A stretch of 64,000 nt of DNA from Sphingomonas gei (GCF_004792685.1 NZ_SRXT01000007.1:248001-312000), one strand, 5' to 3'. Positions 34,559 through 43,268 are shown, counted from the stretch's first letter. The notes: generated from the sequence alone by a model not told the origin. Numbers and translations: made by a program.

Positions 34559-35643
34559 CGGTCGAAAGCTCGAGTACGCGGCTCGAGGCGCTCGACTGGA
34601 TTCGAGGCATCGCCTCGATGTGGGTGGTCCTCTACCATGTCGACCTGACGCTTCAGAAGGCGAAGTATTTCGGTCTGCCGCCGCTATCGCCGGTCACCGC
34701 GGTCGGTTATCGCGGGGTCGAGCTGTTTTTCGTGCTGAGCGGATTCATCATGGCGCGATCCTATGCCCGCGGTGCCGCGGCCGGATGGCACGATGCAATC
34801 GACTTCGCCATTCGTCGGATATTCCGGATATTCCCGCTGTACCTCATCGTCTCGATTCCCTTGTTCGTGGTGGCTGCGTCCGCCGGGATCGGCAGGCCCC
34901 CCGCCGATGTCGCCCTCGATGCGTCGCTGTTCTTCAAGAATCTGTTCCTGCTGCCGCGCGACGACCTGTCGACCTTCATCCCGGTAAGCGCCTGGACGCT
35001 CTCCCACGAATTGATGTTCTATGCGGTCTTCCTGATCTGGTTCTTCGCGCCGCGACTGTTCATCGCTGCGCTGACGCTCTGGGCGGGGCTGAGCCTGGTC
35101 CTGACGCTGTTGGACGTCCGACCCGCCGGATGGCAGATGCAGACGAATGCGCTCAATGCCTATTTCCTGGCAGGAGCGGCATGTTCGATGCTCGGCCGGC
35201 TGGGGAGACCCCGCCATCTCTGGGTATTGGGGCTTGCCGCGGCGATGCTATTGTCCGCAGCGATATCCCTGGAAGCCGCATCGCGCGCCGCCGGGATTGC
35301 CGCACATGCCTGCTACGCCGCCGCGTTCTGCCTGATCGTGTATTGCTTGTCTTTCGGCACGCCTTCCCTGCCGCGTTTCATTGAGGCGCCGATGCGCTAT
35401 CTAGGCCGTATATCCTATGGCATTTATCTGGTGAACTATCCTCTGGTGGTGGTGATCGCCCTGGTCTGCATCAAGGCTGGCCTGCATGCTTACGCCGTGC
35501 CGCTGGTGATGCTCGGTGCCATCGGCGCGACCATCCTGGTGTCCGACCTTTTGCACCGCTTTGTTGAGCGTCCCGGAATCGCGCTTGGCCGGCGGGTATT
35601 CCGCAAGCCCTTGTCGGTTGCGCGGCAGGAAGTGATCCGATGA
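34555..35643 (+). CDS. membrane acyltransferase, family 3, second copy
   Basis: A 362-residue relative of the preceding protein, again with about ten helices. LDWIRGIASMWVVLYHVD holds the family His, GVELFFVLSGFIMARSY follows, and the mid-protein motif is WTLSHELMFY. The two copies share motifs but little overall sequence, so they probably acylate different positions or with different acyl groups. The GTG start overlaps the previous stop, and its own stop overlaps the next ATG. The donor is expected to be acetyl-CoA or similar. Confidence 0.88.
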   Translation: MTVESSSTRLEALDWIRGIASMWVVLYHVDLTLQKAKYFGLPPLSPVTAVGYRGVELFFVLSGFIMARSYARGAAAGWHDAIDFAIRRIFRIFPLYLIVSIPLFVVAASAGIGRPPADVALDASLFFKNLFLLPRDDLSTFIPVSAWTLSHELMFYAVFLIWFFAPRLFIAALTLWAGLSLVLTLLDVRPAGWQMQTNALNAYFLAGAACSMLGRLGRPRHLWVLGLAAAMLLSAAISLEAASRAAGIAAHACYAAAFCLIVYCLSFGTPSLPRFIEAPMRYLGRISYGIYLVNYPLVVVIALVCIKAGLHAYAVPLVMLGAIGATILVSDLLHRFVERPGIALGRRVFRKPLSVARQEVIR

Positions 35644-36692
35644 GTTCGACTCGTGCGACGCGCAGCGCCTTTTATGGGCTCGCCTTTTTGGTGATGCTGG
35701 CGCTGTATATCTATCTTCTGATACACTTTGAGCGAACAATCTTTTCTCCGCGGCCGGGACGTGTCGTTGATTCTGCCGATGGTTTCGAGTCGACGATAAC
35801 GAACTTCATCTACGGATTCGGAGATTCTCCGCTCTGGCTGTACGCGCGATACTATATCGTTCTCCCAATTCTGGCATTGGAAGATCACGCATTTTCTCCG
35901 GTGCTTGAAGGTTTGTATCTGCTTATCTATTCCCTGCCGGTGGTATTATGGACTCCGCCAGGAAGGAACAATAATCCGGCTCAGTTGCTGCTCATCGTCA
36001 TTCCGGTTTTTATCAGTTTCCGGCTGGCCATTTGCATGTACGCGATGGCATATCTGTTGATTTTTATCATAGATCGTCGCGCTAGGCCGTTGACCTTGCT
36101 GTGGTATTCAGCGACCGTGTTCTTGAGCTCGTCGACGATGTACATCTTCCTGTTGTATTTTCCGCTGTTTGTCTGGAAGCGGATTAGGACTGTGCATCTC
36201 GCCCTCAAGATCACGTTCGTGATTCTCTTTCTCCTGGTCATCACACAATTCTTCGACAAGTCGGCCGCCCTGCTGGATCGCTCGCTATCGGGCGAAGTGC
36301 TGAGCACCGCTGCAGCGGCGGGGCTGGATTATTCGGGGAGCGTGACGGGATTTTTCCTGGCGATGCTGACCGGCAATCCATTCTTCACGGCGATGGTTTC
36401 AGGCCAATATGATCGCCTTTTCGTGTTGGTACCGTCGCTGATTTTCGCCGTGGCGCTGCTCGTGATATTGTGGCGCCGGAAGCATCGGCACATCGTCGGC
36501 TTCCTGTTCATCCTGCTTACGTCGATGCTCTCGGAAGGCATAGGATCCTATTCGGTCGCCGTCGTGATATACATGATTATCATTCATTATCGGGACCTGC
36601 TGCTGGCCCGCCCGGCGCAGCGGCTTGTTCCCAGTGGCGGTCCAAGGCCCTCGCGGCAGCGTCCGTCGCCTTATACGCGGGAGTTACAATGA
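35640..36692 (+). CDS. unrecognised polytopic membrane protein, AT-rich (possible polymerase)
   Basis: A 350-residue protein with about nine to ten hydrophobic helices and no motif I can name. The loop after helix 1 contains GRVVDSADGFESTITNFIYGFG and a polar periplasmic stretch follows later. Base composition drops visibly, to near 50 percent GC by eye, compared with the neighbouring genes, which is common for Wzy polymerases and suggests transfer. Because the locus already has a Wzy_C-type protein at 22997, this may be a second polymerase, a ligase or a transporter. Its ATG and stop overlap both neighbours (ATGA), so it is in the operon. Confidence 0.7.
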   Translation: MSSTRATRSAFYGLAFLVMLALYIYLLIHFERTIFSPRPGRVVDSADGFESTITNFIYGFGDSPLWLYARYYIVLPILALEDHAFSPVLEGLYLLIYSLPVVLWTPPGRNNNPAQLLLIVIPVFISFRLAICMYAMAYLLIFIIDRRARPLTLLWYSATVFLSSSTMYIFLLYFPLFVWKRIRTVHLALKITFVILFLLVITQFFDKSAALLDRSLSGEVLSTAAAAGLDYSGSVTGFFLAMLTGNPFFTAMVSGQYDRLFVLVPSLIFAVALLVILWRRKHRHIVGFLFILLTSMLSEGIGSYSVAVVIYMIIIHYRDLLLARPAQRLVPSGGPRPSRQRPSPYTRELQ

Positions 36693-38209
36693 CAACGCAG
36701 ACCTCGCTTGCCAGCGCCTTCAATGCGCGCAGCTCGTTCTTCGCCCACCGGTCGTCGGCGATGTTCCCAGTCCGCATCACCAGGACGAGCGATCTGCACA
36801 TCGTATTCCTGAACTATTGGCTGGTGAAGAATGGCACGCGCGCGATCGGCGTGAACCTGCGTCTCTATGATGCGGACGGCCAACTCATGGTCCGGACCTC
36901 GCTCGAGAGTATCGAGGTGCACAACGATATCTCGATCCGCGCCGGCCTCGTCGAACCGAACGCCCTCCCGATGCCGTTCGAGGGCATGGTCGAGGTGGAG
37001 ATCGTCTCCAGCGAGAATCTGCGCTTCACGTTTCCCGCTATTCTCGCCGTCTACGAGTCCAACGGGTGTTTTAGTTCGGTGCATTCCGCCGGACGCGTCC
37101 GCAATGCGGATGAAGTGAAGAGCCGCTCCACCTCGGAAGAGACGAACTGGACGTGCAAGTTCGTCCCTGGCGAGGGTGGGCGTCATGCCGTGACTCCGTT
37201 CTTCCATTATTTTGTCGGCGCCGAACCCTTGGCGGGTCACGAGCGGATCGAAGTCAATCTACGCGATCCCAGGGGCCACGTGGTCACCACGCGCAGCGTG
37301 GACGTCGGACACATGACGCCCTTCTCTTCACGCATCTTCTTCGCGGATGAAATATTCGATCTGGCGGACGTGGCAGAGGGATCGTTCCTCTCGGTCAAGC
37401 TCGCCGCATATGACGTGTTTCCGCGGCTGGTGGTTGGCAACTATCATCGCGGACCGGACTTTCTGGAAGTGACCCACTCGTTTCCGCTGACCGAATTCCT
37501 CGACTTTTGCCCGGTTCCCGACCCGGTGGCGGCCGCGGGAACTTTCGGATCGCTATTGACGGCGCAGACCGCATCCGGGCTGGCGCTCAGCGTTCGCGTA
37601 TTTCCGACCAATTGCCGAGGGAGCGTGGAGGCCTCCGTCGATACCAAGCGCTTTTCCGACGCGCGCCTGGCGGCAACCGGCGAGCGGTTCGACATGGCAT
37701 CCGAGCCCGGCACCCCCGGCATCGAATTCGTGCTGGCTCCCGAGGAAGAGATGCGCGTGCTGCATCTGCGCGGCAACGAAATACCGTCGCGGCTCAACGC
37801 CTCGTACCGATATAGCGTTGCGGGCACCGATGGCCGCTTTTCCACCGATATCGCAACCGGTGCCAAGTCCAGCGTCTATCCGCCCAAGGGGCGGCATTGG
37901 GGGCACGGCTGCGTGGGTGGGGGATTCGAAAGCGTCATCCTGTTTCACAACAACACCCACACGCCTACAGCTACGCGCGAGAATGTCGGCGAGATCAGGA
38001 TCGTTGGCGATGGTATCGACCGAACCTTCCCGGTGGCGGTCGAAGCGGAATCCTGCGTCGCCTTGAACCTCGCTTCGCTGCTCGATCTGCCGGATAGCGG
38101 CGAACCGCGATTTCTCTCATGGTTCCTCTCGATGAAGGTTCCGGTTGGCGAAACCTTCTGGGTCTCCTATCGGCCGGATGGCGCCATCTTTGGCGAGCAC
38201 GGCTTCTAA
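36689..38209 (+). CDS. unrecognised 506-residue protein in the nonulosonate region
   Basis: No family is recognised. ATG at 36689 overlaps the previous stop (ATGA) and is preferred to upstream in-frame codons that lie inside that gene. There is no signal peptide or membrane helix. The predicted pattern is beta-rich. Two segments look alike in layout: ~20-135 (MFPVRITRTSDLHIVF ... AILAVYES) and ~150-265 (PFFHYFVGAEPLAG ... LAAYDVFPRLVVGNYH). A third region includes RHWGHGCVGGGFESVILFHN. This could be a multi-module beta-sandwich protein that binds or modifies sugar. It is followed 39 bases later by the GT-B gene. Its role is open. Confidence 0.8.
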   Translation: MTTQTSLASAFNARSSFFAHRSSAMFPVRITRTSDLHIVFLNYWLVKNGTRAIGVNLRLYDADGQLMVRTSLESIEVHNDISIRAGLVEPNALPMPFEGMVEVEIVSSENLRFTFPAILAVYESNGCFSSVHSAGRVRNADEVKSRSTSEETNWTCKFVPGEGGRHAVTPFFHYFVGAEPLAGHERIEVNLRDPRGHVVTTRSVDVGHMTPFSSRIFFADEIFDLADVAEGSFLSVKLAAYDVFPRLVVGNYHRGPDFLEVTHSFPLTEFLDFCPVPDPVAAAGTFGSLLTAQTASGLALSVRVFPTNCRGSVEASVDTKRFSDARLAATGERFDMASEPGTPGIEFVLAPEEEMRVLHLRGNEIPSRLNASYRYSVAGTDGRFSTDIATGAKSSVYPPKGRHWGHGCVGGGFESVILFHNNTHTPTATRENVGEIRIVGDGIDRTFPVAVEAESCVALNLASLLDLPDSGEPRFLSWFLSMKVPVGETFWVSYRPDGAIFGEHGF

Positions 38210-38248
38210 GGCGGAAGTTCGAGCCGAAGAGCATTTTTGGGGGGCGTT

Positions 38249-39472
38249 TTGTCGTCACTGTTGTTTGTTGCCTACGGAGGGGGACATGCCGCCATGTTGG
38301 CCCCCGTGGCGATTATGGCGGTGGAAGCTGGGCATGACGTCCGGTTCCTCGCGCTCACCACAGCGCGGCGGATGGTGGAGGCGCGCGGGATTCCGGCGAT
38401 CGGTTTCGCGGACCTGACCGAATTTGCCGCACCCGGTGCAGCGCATTTCGGCGCCGAACTCGCGGCGGGGCTCGCGCCAGGTGGCCCGGTGTCGATCGAA
38501 GAGAGTGCTGCCTATCTCGGCGCGTCGTTCGCGGAGTTGGCATCGGACGTGGGCGAGGCCGAAGCGCGTCGTCTTTACGCCGAGAAGGGGCGGCACGCCT
38601 TCCGGCCGACCGGCTTCTTCCGCCGCTGGCTCGCGGCCTTGCGGCCCGACGCCGTGATCGCCACCAATTCTCCGCGCGCGGAGCAGGCCGCGATCTTGGC
38701 AAGCGGCGAGTTGGGCATTCCGAGCGTTTGCGCGGTCGATGTATTCGCGCTCCAGGAAGTGCGCTGGGTCGGGCAGCCCGGCTATGCCGACCGTTTGTGC
38801 GTCATCAACGAGCAGGTTCGACAGATGATGCTGGAGCACGGCCGGCGGGCTGACGAAGTCGTCGTCACCGGCAACCCGGCTTTCGACCGCCTGACTGCGC
38901 CCGAAGCGGCCGAGTTGGGCCGGCGCTATCGCGACGGGCGAGGCTGGGACGATGGAAAGCGGACGATTCTATGGGCTTCGCAGATCGAGCCCGAGTTTCA
39001 CCCCTTCGACGGCCGCGCAGGCGACCCCGACCTACCTCGCAAGGTCGAGCGCGAGCTGCGGGAATTGGTCCGGGCCAACCCGGAGTATCGGCTGCTGGTC
39101 CGGTACCATCCGAGCGAACGCGTTGCCTTTGTGGCCGAACCGGGCGTTGAGTTAAGCGGACGAGAAGAGAATCTCGATGCCGTATTGAATGCTGTGGATA
39201 TTGTCGTAGTAACGGCGTCGACCGTGGGACTGGAGGCCGCCATAGCGGGGCGTCCGGTCATTTCAGTGGATTGTTCCGTATTCACCGCGGACACGCCTTA
39301 CGCGCGGTTCGGGATCTCGGTCGGCGTGGACGCGCCGAGCGACGTGACCCGGGCGATCAAGGCGGTGCCTGTGCGCGCAGCTGCTTTCGGAGCGCAATTT
39401 GGCGTGGCCGGTGGGGGACACGCTACGGCTCGAGTGTTCGACGTGATCCAAGAATTAATGATGGAGTGTTGA
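38249..39472 (+). CDS. GT-B fold glycosyltransferase-like protein, possible nonulosonate transferase
   Basis: A 407-residue soluble protein starting MSSLLFVAYGGGHAAML, the glycine-rich loop of GT-B enzymes. Midway it has NPAFDRL; near the C-terminus it has RYHPSER and VVTASTVGLEAAIAGRPVIS. The HP and S-T pairs recall motifs of bacterial sialyl/polysialyltransferases, which use CMP-sugars, and resemble UDP-GlcNAc 2-epimerase or capsule transferase folds as well. It is the only non-initiating transferase candidate in the window. TTG at 38249 was chosen because a run of six G stands just before it; TTG at 38237 is the alternative. Confidence 0.72.
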   Translation: MSSLLFVAYGGGHAAMLAPVAIMAVEAGHDVRFLALTTARRMVEARGIPAIGFADLTEFAAPGAAHFGAELAAGLAPGGPVSIEESAAYLGASFAELASDVGEAEARRLYAEKGRHAFRPTGFFRRWLAALRPDAVIATNSPRAEQAAILASGELGIPSVCAVDVFALQEVRWVGQPGYADRLCVINEQVRQMMLEHGRRADEVVVTGNPAFDRLTAPEAAELGRRYRDGRGWDDGKRTILWASQIEPEFHPFDGRAGDPDLPRKVERELRELVRANPEYRLLVRYHPSERVAFVAEPGVELSGREENLDAVLNAVDIVVVTASTVGLEAAIAGRPVISVDCSVFTADTPYARFGISVGVDAPSDVTRAIKAVPVRAAAFGAQFGVAGGGHATARVFDVIQELMMEC

Positions 39473-39473
39473 T

Positions 39474-40805
39474 GTGAGTTCCATTCCTTATCCGAGCAAG
39501 GTCGACAAGACCAAATTTGCCCCGGACGTTTCCAATCCGGAAACGAAATACGGCCTTCCTTCCGAAGTGCGCTTTTGCAGCCGTTGCGTCATTTCCAATC
39601 AGCGGCCAAATTCCGCAGTGGAATACAAGCACACCAAGGACAGCAAGAAAGTCACCATTCAGTTCGACGAGCACGGTGTTTGCGACGCCTGCCGGTTCGC
39701 CGAGAAAAAGCACAATAGCATCGACTGGCAGGAACGTGAGCGCCAGCTCGTTGAACTGTGTGACCGCCATCGCAGCAAAGATGGTCAATACGACTGCATC
39801 GTTCCTGGTTCCGGCGGCAAAGACAGCTTCTACGCTTCGCACATCTTGCGCACCAAATACGGCATGCACCCGCTCACCGTGACGTGGGCACCGCATGTGT
39901 ATACCGATTGGGGATGGAAGAACTTCCAAGCCTGGATCCATGCGGGTCACGATAATTTGCTGACCACTCCGAACGGGCGCGTGCATCGGCTGCTGACGCG
40001 GCTGGCGGTGGACAATATCTTCCACCCGTTCCAGGCATTCATGTTCGGTCAGAAGTCCCTCGCGCCAAAGATGGCGCTGCTCCACAAAATTCCGCTGGTA
40101 TTCTTTGGCGAAAATGAAGCCGAGTACGGGAATCCGATCGGAGACACCGATAGCGCGAAGCGCGACTGGTCCTACTTCACCTCCGACGATCAGTCGCAGG
40201 TGAGCCTGGGTGGCGTTTCCGTTGCGGAGCTCAAGGAAAATTACGGCGTGGAGCAGCAGGATCTTCTCCCGTACCTGCCTGCCGATCCCAACCAGATCGA
40301 GGAGCAGAATGTCGAGGTTCACTACCTAGGCTATTATCTGAAGTGGCATCCACAAAGCTGCTATTATTATGCGGTTGAGCATGGCGGGTTTCAGGCCTCC
40401 CCGGAGCGCACGCCCGGAACGTATAGCAAGTACAATAGCATCGATGATCGGATCGACGACTTTCATTACTATACCACGGGCGTCAAATTCGGTCTTGGGC
40501 GTGCCAGCTACGACGCGGCGCAGGAAATTCGTTCCGGTGATATCACCCGCGAAGAGGGTTCGGCGCTCGTCCGGCGCTTTGACCACGAGTTTCCCGAGCG
40601 TTTTGCCGACGAGATCTTCGAGTATTTAAGTATCCCGGAGCGCGAGTTCCCCGCAGCCAGCCAGATGTTCGAGCAGCCGACCCTGGACCGGGAATATTTC
40701 GCGACTTTGGCTGACACCTTCCGTTCTCCGCACCTGTGGAAGTGGGAGGATGGTTCCTGGAAGCTCCGTCACGCCGTTTGGCACGATGCGTCGGTCAGCG
40801 TCTGA
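39474..40805 (+). CDS. N-acetyl sugar amidotransferase (WbpG/PseA-like)
   Basis: A 443-residue PP-loop ATPase. An N-terminal zinc-type pair CSRC (about residue 37) and CDAC is followed by the PP-loop PGSGGKDSFYAS; a second landmark is FGENEAEYGNP. Relatives WbpG (Pseudomonas aeruginosa) and PseA/LegG-linked proteins (Campylobacter) amidate an acetamido group to an acetamidino group, using ammonia from a HisH/HisF pair. That pair follows directly here. The substrate in this organism is probably the nonulosonate or a diacetamido uronate; it cannot be fixed from sequence. The start is GTG, two bases after the previous stop. Confidence 0.88.
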   Translation: MSSIPYPSKVDKTKFAPDVSNPETKYGLPSEVRFCSRCVISNQRPNSAVEYKHTKDSKKVTIQFDEHGVCDACRFAEKKHNSIDWQERERQLVELCDRHRSKDGQYDCIVPGSGGKDSFYASHILRTKYGMHPLTVTWAPHVYTDWGWKNFQAWIHAGHDNLLTTPNGRVHRLLTRLAVDNIFHPFQAFMFGQKSLAPKMALLHKIPLVFFGENEAEYGNPIGDTDSAKRDWSYFTSDDQSQVSLGGVSVAELKENYGVEQQDLLPYLPADPNQIEEQNVEVHYLGYYLKWHPQSCYYYAVEHGGFQASPERTPGTYSKYNSIDDRIDDFHYYTTGVKFGLGRASYDAAQEIRSGDITREEGSALVRRFDHEFPERFADEIFEYLSIPEREFPAASQMFEQPTLDREYFATLADTFRSPHLWKWEDGSWKLRHAVWHDASVSV

Positions 40806-40829
40806 GAGTTCGGATTCAGGTGACACCCG

Positions 40830-41588
40830 ATGAGTAACCTTCGCATCATACCGCGCCTCGATATCAAGGGCCCGAACCTCATCAAAGGGGTCCGGCTGGA
40901 GGGGTTGCGGGTGATGGGCGATCCGCAGGAGTTTGCGGTGCGCTATTACGAGGCTGGCGCGGACGAGCTCGTCTATATGGACATCGTCGCCAGCCTCTAT
41001 GGCCGCAACAACCTGTCGGATATCATCAGTCGCGCTGCCGACCAGGTCTTCATTCCCATCACGGTGGGAGGCGGAATTCGTTCGGTAGAGGACGCGCGGC
41101 ACATCTTGCGTTCGGGAGCCGACAAGGTCGCGATCAACACGGCGGCTATCGCGCGACCCGAATTGATCACCGAAGTCGCGCGCCGATTCGGATCGCAGGC
41201 GATGGTTCTGTCGGTCGAGGCCAAGCAAATTGCTGCGGGGCGATGGGAAGCTTATACCGACAATGGCCGAGAGCGGACGGGGCTCGACGTCGTTGAGTGG
41301 GTACAGCGTGCAGTGGAGCTCGGCGCCGGCGAGGTATTGCTGACTTCGGTCGATAGGGAAGGGACCCGCAAGGGCTTCGAAACCGATCTGATCGAGGCGG
41401 TCAGCAGGAAGACGGGCGTCCCCGTGATTGCGAGTGGTGGCATGGGCTCGATTAAGGACTTCATCTCGGCCGCCAAAAGCGGCGCCGACGCGATTTCGAT
41501 GGCCGATGTCTTGCACTATGGGCGCATGACGATTCCGGAAATCAGAATGGCGGCCCGTGATGCCGGCCTGCCCGTAAGGTTGACGTAA
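40830..41588 (+). CDS. HisF-like cyclase subunit, ammonia-channel partner of the amidotransferase
   Basis: A 252-residue TIM barrel clearly related to HisF (IPRLDIKGPNLIKGVRLEGL, PITVGGGIRS, GAGEVLLTSVDREGT, VPVIASGGMGS). In true HisF two catalytic aspartates matter. The first is kept (RLDIKG), but the second, usually in an IDAK context, reads SVEAK, so Glu replaces Asp. That suggests it does not make imidazole glycerol phosphate but passes ammonia from HisH to the WbpG-like enzyme upstream, as for Pseudomonas HisF2. It starts 24 bases after that gene and overlaps the hisH-like gene as TAATG. Confidence 0.88.
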   Translation: MSNLRIIPRLDIKGPNLIKGVRLEGLRVMGDPQEFAVRYYEAGADELVYMDIVASLYGRNNLSDIISRAADQVFIPITVGGGIRSVEDARHILRSGADKVAINTAAIARPELITEVARRFGSQAMVLSVEAKQIAAGRWEAYTDNGRERTGLDVVEWVQRAVELGAGEVLLTSVDREGTRKGFETDLIEAVSRKTGVPVIASGGMGSIKDFISAAKSGADAISMADVLHYGRMTIPEIRMAARDAGLPVRLT

Positions 41589-42235
41589 TGACTAGCAAGG
41601 TCACGATTCTCGATTATGGCATGTGCAACCTCCTGAACGTTGCCCGAGCGTTTCAAGTGTTGGGAGCCGACGTGCTGGTCACCGACGATGCTGCGACCGC
41701 CGCCGCGGCCGAGCGACTTGTCGTTCCCGGCGTCGGAGCGTTCAAGGATAGCGTGGACGAAGTGCAGGGGCGAGGGTTCGACCAAGTCATCCGCGACTAT
41801 GTTGCTACCGGACGCCCGTTTTTGGGGATCTGCGTTGGCATGCAGATGCTGTTCGATGCCAGCGAGGAATTCGGAGAGCATCGCGGACTAGGCCTGCTTC
41901 CGGGTCGGGTGCGGGGGGTTCCTGCGCTGACCACCGAGGGCGCGCCGCAACGGGTGCCGCATATCGGCTGGAATCATCTCGTCGTTCCTGAAGCCCGCCG
42001 CTCATGGGAAGGTACCTTCCTTGATAATTGCGTGGACGAAAGCCCCAGCGTATATTTCGTGCATTCCTTCGCCGCGGTCCCCGAACTGGAAAGTGATCGG
42101 CTGGCGGATTGCATTTACGGCGGTCATCGGCTTTGCGCCGCCGTCCAGCGCGACAATCTGATGGCGGTCCAATTCCATCCGGAACGCAGCGCACGGCAGG
42201 GGCTTGGCATGCTCCAGGGCTTCATGCAGCTTTGA
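41588..42235 (+). CDS. HisH-like glutaminase subunit
   Basis: A 215-residue class I glutamine amidotransferase. The triad is visible: Cys in LGICVGMQMLF, His and Glu in VQFHPERS; the oxyanion region PGVGAF is also in place. It hydrolyses glutamine and should deliver ammonia through the HisF-like barrel to the WbpG-like amidotransferase. A histidine-biosynthesis role is unlikely because no other his genes are near and the partner HisF copy is altered. It is translationally coupled to the HisF-like gene. The canonical hisH and hisF are expected elsewhere in the genome. Confidence 0.88.
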   Translation: MTSKVTILDYGMCNLLNVARAFQVLGADVLVTDDAATAAAAERLVVPGVGAFKDSVDEVQGRGFDQVIRDYVATGRPFLGICVGMQMLFDASEEFGEHRGLGLLPGRVRGVPALTTEGAPQRVPHIGWNHLVVPEARRSWEGTFLDNCVDESPSVYFVHSFAAVPELESDRLADCIYGGHRLCAAVQRDNLMAVQFHPERSARQGLGMLQGFMQL

Positions 42236-42242
42236 ATTGCCG

Positions 42243-43268
42243 ATGTCCCATCCACGCCGCTATCTGATTTCCAGCCTTGGCAGCATTGGGCATCGACACC
42301 TTCAAAATCTGATCAGCTTGAGGCCGGGGAGCCGGATCGCGGTTTTGCGCCGCCCCGACTCCGTTGCCAAGCCGCTGCCTCCGGGCGTTGCGCAGCAGTT
42401 CGAGACGATGGAAGAGGCGCTTGCTTTCCAACCGGAAGCCGCGATCCTTGCGGGGCCGGCGCCGACGCATGTCCCGCTGGCGCTGGCGCTGGTCGGGCAG
42501 TCGATCCCGATCTTCATGGAAAAGCCTCTGTCCCACGATTTCGCGCGGGTCGCCGAGCTACGTGACCTTGCGGCGGCGCGGAACGTGCCGGTGATGGTGG
42601 GGTATAATCTTCGATTCAATCCCTCGCTGATCACGTTTCGTGAGCTGGTGCACTCCGAAGCGCTCGGAACGATCCGTGCGGTGCGCGCGGAAGTGGGGCA
42701 GTTTCTGCCCGATTGGCGCCCGCGAGCGGACTATCGGCATAGCGTCTCCGCCTCGCAGTCGCTGGGGGGCGGAGTCCTTCTCGAGCTAAGCCACGAAATC
42801 GATTATATCTACTGGCTCTTCGGGATGCCCGATCGCGTCAGCTGCCGAGGCGGTCGATACTCCGATCTGGATATCGACGTGGAGGACCTGGTCGAGCTAT
42901 GCCTCGAATATAGCGCTCCGCGACGATTGGTGAGCATTCATCTCGACTTTCTCCAGCGGACGGCCACGCGGAGCTGCAAGGTGATCGGTGCCATGGGCGT
43001 GGCGACATGGGACGCGATGAAGGATCGTATCGAGCTGGATATCGTCGCTCCCGAACGGCGCGTGGAGACGATCGCGAGGCCCATGCAAGAACGCAACGAA
43101 ATGTACCTCGCCGAATTGAGAACCTTCCTGCTCAGTGCAGAGCAGGGGGGGGCGACAGCCATCCCGCTCGATCAGGCCATCGACGTGCTCGCCATCGTCA
43201 TGGCGGCGAAGCGCGCCATGGTCAGCGGGCGGCCCGAGACTCCTTCGACGATCGAGGTTGTTCGATGA
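42243..43268 (+). CDS. Gfo/Idh/MocA family sugar oxidoreductase (PtmF position)
   Basis: A 341-residue oxidoreductase. The N-terminal Rossmann loop reads SSLGSIGHRH, and PIFMEKPLSHD carries the family EKP motif; the C-terminal half is the usual alpha/beta domain. ATG at 42243 was chosen because the frame before it lies in the HisH-like gene. Gene order here, oxidoreductase then CMP-sugar synthetase then SDR then NeuB, resembles my recollection of the Campylobacter ptm gene order, where PtmF and PtmA act early in legionaminic acid synthesis. That equivalence is an inference. It probably reduces or oxidises a sugar-nucleotide or sugar phosphate. Confidence 0.82.
   Translation: MSHPRRYLISSLGSIGHRHLQNLISLRPGSRIAVLRRPDSVAKPLPPGVAQQFETMEEALAFQPEAAILAGPAPTHVPLALALVGQSIPIFMEKPLSHDFARVAELRDLAAARNVPVMVGYNLRFNPSLITFRELVHSEALGTIRAVRAEVGQFLPDWRPRADYRHSVSASQSLGGGVLLELSHEIDYIYWLFGMPDRVSCRGGRYSDLDIDVEDLVELCLEYSAPRRLVSIHLDFLQRTATRSCKVIGAMGVATWDAMKDRIELDIVAPERRVETIARPMQERNEMYLAELRTFLLSAEQGGATAIPLDQAIDVLAIVMAAKRAMVSGRPETPSTIEVVR

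Noticed and set aside
36470..36688. N-terminal extension of the 506-residue protein
   Set aside because: It lies wholly inside the preceding membrane protein gene; the ATGA overlap at 36689 gives a natural start.
40830..42235. hisF and hisH of histidine biosynthesis
   Set aside because: No other his genes are near, the HisF copy lost its second catalytic Asp, and the pair follows a WbpG-like gene.
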